Shown here: in pieces, positions 61,001 to 64,000 of the stretch | How the letters are laid out: each line of letters opens with the position of its first letter | Numbering within the stretch: the stretch's first letter is position 1 | Program-made: the position numbers and the translations under genes | The notes under the pieces: generated by a model | Told to the model about the DNA's origin: nothing | What the model saw: the letters and a program-made list of their open reading frames with translations, nothing else | The model's database searches: none | Origin: Spinacia oleracea | Taxonomy: Eukaryota > Streptophyta > Magnoliopsida > Caryophyllales > Amaranthaceae | DNA: 64,000 nt | Assembly: GCF_020520425.1 (NCBI RefSeq) | Contig: NC_079487.1 | Location: 79,613,141-79,677,140, forward strand | Direction: 5' to 3'

Positions 61001-63560
61001 TCATTTAAAGATAAAGAGGCCCTTCTCCGATGATGTCATCTTCTTTGCTGCAGCGCTTCCAACAATCCTCTCGAGCTAAGAAATAAAATACATAAAATAA
61101 AATCAGATTATGAACAGGCAGCAGCAATAGAATTAAGAACAAGAATATTAGTGTGTAGCCTTATAAAGTCGCGACTAGTAAGCATAAAAAAGCGCGCCTA
61201 GGCTCAAGGCGATCAATGTCTGACATCCTCCAAAAGGCGCACACCTCTGCACCTTTCCCCAAGCTCAAGGCACAATGCAACTTATGGTATAAGACTCCAA
61301 TTTTTTACAAGAAATATTTTTATTTTTTTGAAAAAATCCAGAACCACATGACTTTAATGGCATCCTAACAATTAGAGTTTACTGTATTGAATAGAGGACA
61401 GAGAAAACCCCCAATTTTTTCATTTTTTCCTTCTCTTTCAGCAGCTGGTCATGCAAACTCCTTTTTTTTTTTTGAAGTAACTGTTTATGTATGAAGTGGT
61501 GCACTTCTTTAAAGAATCTAAACGAATAGTCATTGACTAAAAAGTTACGTGAACCTTCCTTAGTCCTTTTTGTTGGTTTTTTGTTCCCCAAAAAGCCTTT
61601 TAATTTTACTATAATTACTAGTTTACCCCTTTGCGACAACTAGTAATACTATTTTGGGCGTGCGCCTTCGCCTTGTGACTAGGCTCCAAGGACTTTTAGC
61701 CTTGGTGGCCTTTTAAAACCAAAGGTTTGATTAGAAAAATATGGGCTCATGCATGCAGGGAGGCAATTTTTTTGTTTTTTGCTCATTTAGAAGGAAAATG
61801 ACTAAATGAACACAAAAAAAGTCTTAGTCGTATACTAAAAATTGCCAGATACTATGTATAGAGGGGTCATTTTATAAATCGTGTCAGATTTGCTCAAATG
61901 AATTAGACCTTGTGGAACATTGTTGATTAAAATCTTCTTGTAAAGTGAAACTTCTCAAACTTGCGGTTATGAATTCAAACTTGGTGAATGGAAGAAAACT
62001 TGAATTTTAATAAATGTAAAACGTGGGAGAAGAATGCAACAAAGATATGAAATATGTGCATGAGAGGGATGCCACAAGTCCACATGGAAAATATAGATAT
62101 AGATTACTAGGCCAAAAAATATACATACTATGAGCCAACAAAGATCACTAAAAACAAAGGATCCATAGCTAAAGATTCTTCTGTTAATAAAAGCCAATCC
62201 ACCGTGAAACTGCCTTTAAAAACTTATATCTTCCTTTATTTTCAATAAATGTCTTTTAAGATTATGAACATATTACAAAATCGATATGTATTGTATTGGT
62301 ACTCTAAAGTAAAAACTGAGAAGTAATTTTGCATTGGCATTCTGAATGAACAGTAATATACAAATGATTAAAAGCTAGTCAAGTGAACGGATATGTTACT
62401 CAACAATCTGAAAATTGCTGAACACATCCATACAACAGGAGTGAACATTTCACACACTAACTTATCATTGCATACCCACGACATATAATGTTGGATGAGG
62501 CATAAAAGTAAAGTCATCTGCATAATATGGCTACAAGGATGCGGCAAGATGCTTACCCTCAGCTGATCAAATCTCGAAAAGAGTACAGTAGAAGTCATGT
62601 CACGAGATCCTTCAAGCATATTGAGAACCTAAAAGACATACCAGATAAAAACCATGATGGACTTTCGTTTCTTAGTTGAGGATTGGGGTAATAAGGACAT
62701 AATATACAAACCACAGTTTATCCGTAACGTAACCCCTAAAATCGAAAGGAAACAAAAGGAAGAAAACTCAAGTGAATTGAAGATATAAGATATACTGACC
62801 TCAGGGTAAAATTCTTTCCTCTTAGGTAGAGAATAAATAATTAGATTCTGGATGCCACAGATCTACCTAACAAAGGTTCAACAGTGAATTTAGTATGGGA
62901 AAACTAAGGAAACTTTTGCATAAAAAACCTTTTTGGACACCATACAGAAAACAATGTATATGAGCCTCCTATTATCTTCTGTCCCTTTTCTTAGTGTTTT
63001 CTTGCGGCAATTTGAGCAGGTGGTAAAGATCGTTTTAAAAGTGTATCCTGGAAAATCCAGTATTGCGCAATCAATCCCAACAAAAACTACCTTGTAGCGA
63101 TTGTAAAAGTGAGCTCTCTCAGTGTAGAGCATGATCTTTCGCTCCCCCTTGATGAACCATTTTCTTGCACGAGATATATCACTTTGTTTTGTATACCTAA
63201 CCACCACTCAAAAATATTGTTAACAAAACTCTCAATGCATATCGGTATCATGTAATTGACATATGAAGACAGTTGTATGATATAGACAAATATATAGAAC
63301 TTACTCGCACAACAGGCAGAAAGATGCATTTTGCGACTTTAAGAAATTCCTGATGCGGACAAATTCAAAGTAGGAACTTATAAACAACATAATTCCACCC
63401 TTCAAAATATTTGTGAAAGAAGGATTTAAGACAAGCTAACCAGTCACTTGCGCAATCACATGTATAGAACAAAAAATTTATTTGATCAACATACAAAAAA
63501 AAAGCGTTATTAAGGACGGGATCATTATACCTGGATGGTATCTTTTATCTTTGGGAATAC
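61001..63560 (-). CDS. UTP25: UTP25/NOF1 (DEF family) C-terminal part, six exons, 5' end outside the window
   Basis: Exons on the minus strand: 63560-63531, 63399-63305, 63196-63091, 62862-62800, 62628-62557 and 61075-61001. All have GT-AG borders and consistent phases, giving 146 residues and a TGA stop. The peptide begins VFPKIKDTIQ and then has GGIMLFISSYFEFVRIRNF, KIMLYTERAHFYNRYK, YSLPKRKEFYPE, TVLFSRFDQLR and LERIVGSAAAKKM. These are the successive conserved blocks of the Utp25/digestive-organ-expansion-factor C-terminus. The family is a DEAD-helicase-like subunit of the SSU processome in the nucleolus, needed for early 18S rRNA processing; Arabidopsis NOF1 is the plant member. The last intron (1.48 kb) holds a possible small insertion. 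The coding start and N-terminal domains lie to the right of 64000. Confidence 0.93.
61185..61720. repeat. Candidate small insertion with GGCGC/CCTAGGC-rich ends in a UTP25 intron
   Basis: GCGCGCCTAGGCTCAAGGCG near 61191 and, in inverse sense, CGCCTTGTGACTAGGCTCC near 61669 bracket a block that differs in composition from the rest of the intron. It may be a TIR element related in style to the 12845-13335 block. No target duplication was found. Confidence 0.35.
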
Positions 63561-64000
63561 CTGCAAGAAGAAGATGAACTCGCATTACACGCATATTGTA
63601 CCATACATATATCAAAAAGACTGAGAGCTGCCTAATTAAATTATTTAACAATTTATTCAATAATTAATAAAGAGTAATCAATGATTAACCATGCATTAAC
63701 AATGATTAATTAATAACTCATAATTTTTAATTAATACTAATTAATAAATATTTAAGTTAATGATTCTTTGAACTAGAGTAAGTAATAGTTATTTTTTATT
63801 ATTCATTTATTTTATTACTAATTTTATTATTTATTAATTAAATTATGTAATAATTTATTAAAATAATTAATTTAAATACTAGCTAATTAATTTGGTTAAT
63901 TAATTAATTACTAAGAATATAATAAATGGATAATAAAACATCATAATGTCGATAAATTTCATTTTACATAGTCACAGCTAACCATCAATAAATGAGTTTA
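63561..64000 (-). other. AT-rich intron sequence of UTP25, running off the window
   Basis: Very AT-rich (ATTAATTAATT words) with no exon recognised. The next upstream UTP25 exon must lie beyond the right edge. Confidence 0.5.

Overview
The window is plant nuclear DNA from a eudicot. It has AT-rich intergenic sequence, GT-AG introns up to about 1.7 kb, two host genes with clear plant-type exon structure, and many transposable elements. The general look suggests Caryophyllales (spinach or beet relatives), but that is an impression, not a demonstrated result.

Host genes. (1) 5844-15568, minus strand: a complete 13-coding-exon gene for a 786-residue SR-type cyclophilin of the CYP95 class. It has a cyclophilin domain, a KR/DS-rich linker and a long RS domain, with a leader intron and non-coding first exon reaching about 17.4 kb. 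(2) 61001-63560, minus strand: the last six exons (146 residues) of UTP25 (NOF1/DEF family), a nucleolar SSU-processome protein. Its 5' part lies beyond the right edge. Both genes point the same way, and each works in nuclear RNA metabolism.

Between them lies a five-deep nest of transposons, resolved here by ends and target-site duplications (TSDs). Level 1: solo LTR A, 18820-59425 (TSD CCTTC). Level 2: solo LTR B of the same family, 20834-58663, inside A (TSD GGGTC). Level 3: a large Helitron, about 23501-58593, inside B at an A|T site. It carries decayed Rep/helicase and RPA70-like genes and ends in hairpin plus CTAG. Level 4: a Ty1/copia element, 30664-51385 (TSD AATAC), sitting exactly between the two tyrosines of the Helitron Rep active-site motif. 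Level 5: a second, younger copia element of the same family, 32979-43434 (TSD GTGTG), inside the leader of the first.

The inner copia element has almost identical LTRs but essentially no readable gag-pol. It was therefore probably moved by proteins supplied in trans. The outer copia element has a nearly full gag-pol frame broken by two stops, a deletion frameshift and two Asp-to-Asn changes in the reverse transcriptase.

Left flank (1-5.7 kb): gene-free, with a Mutator-like non-autonomous element (1273-2124) holding a 42-bp perfect hairpin, a 603-bp Helitron (2805-3407), a foldback MITE (4987-5327) and local duplications. A second short Helitron (17738-18197) lies just upstream of the cyclophilin gene. 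A Stowaway MITE and other foldbacks lie in its introns. No rRNA, tRNA or CRISPR was found.
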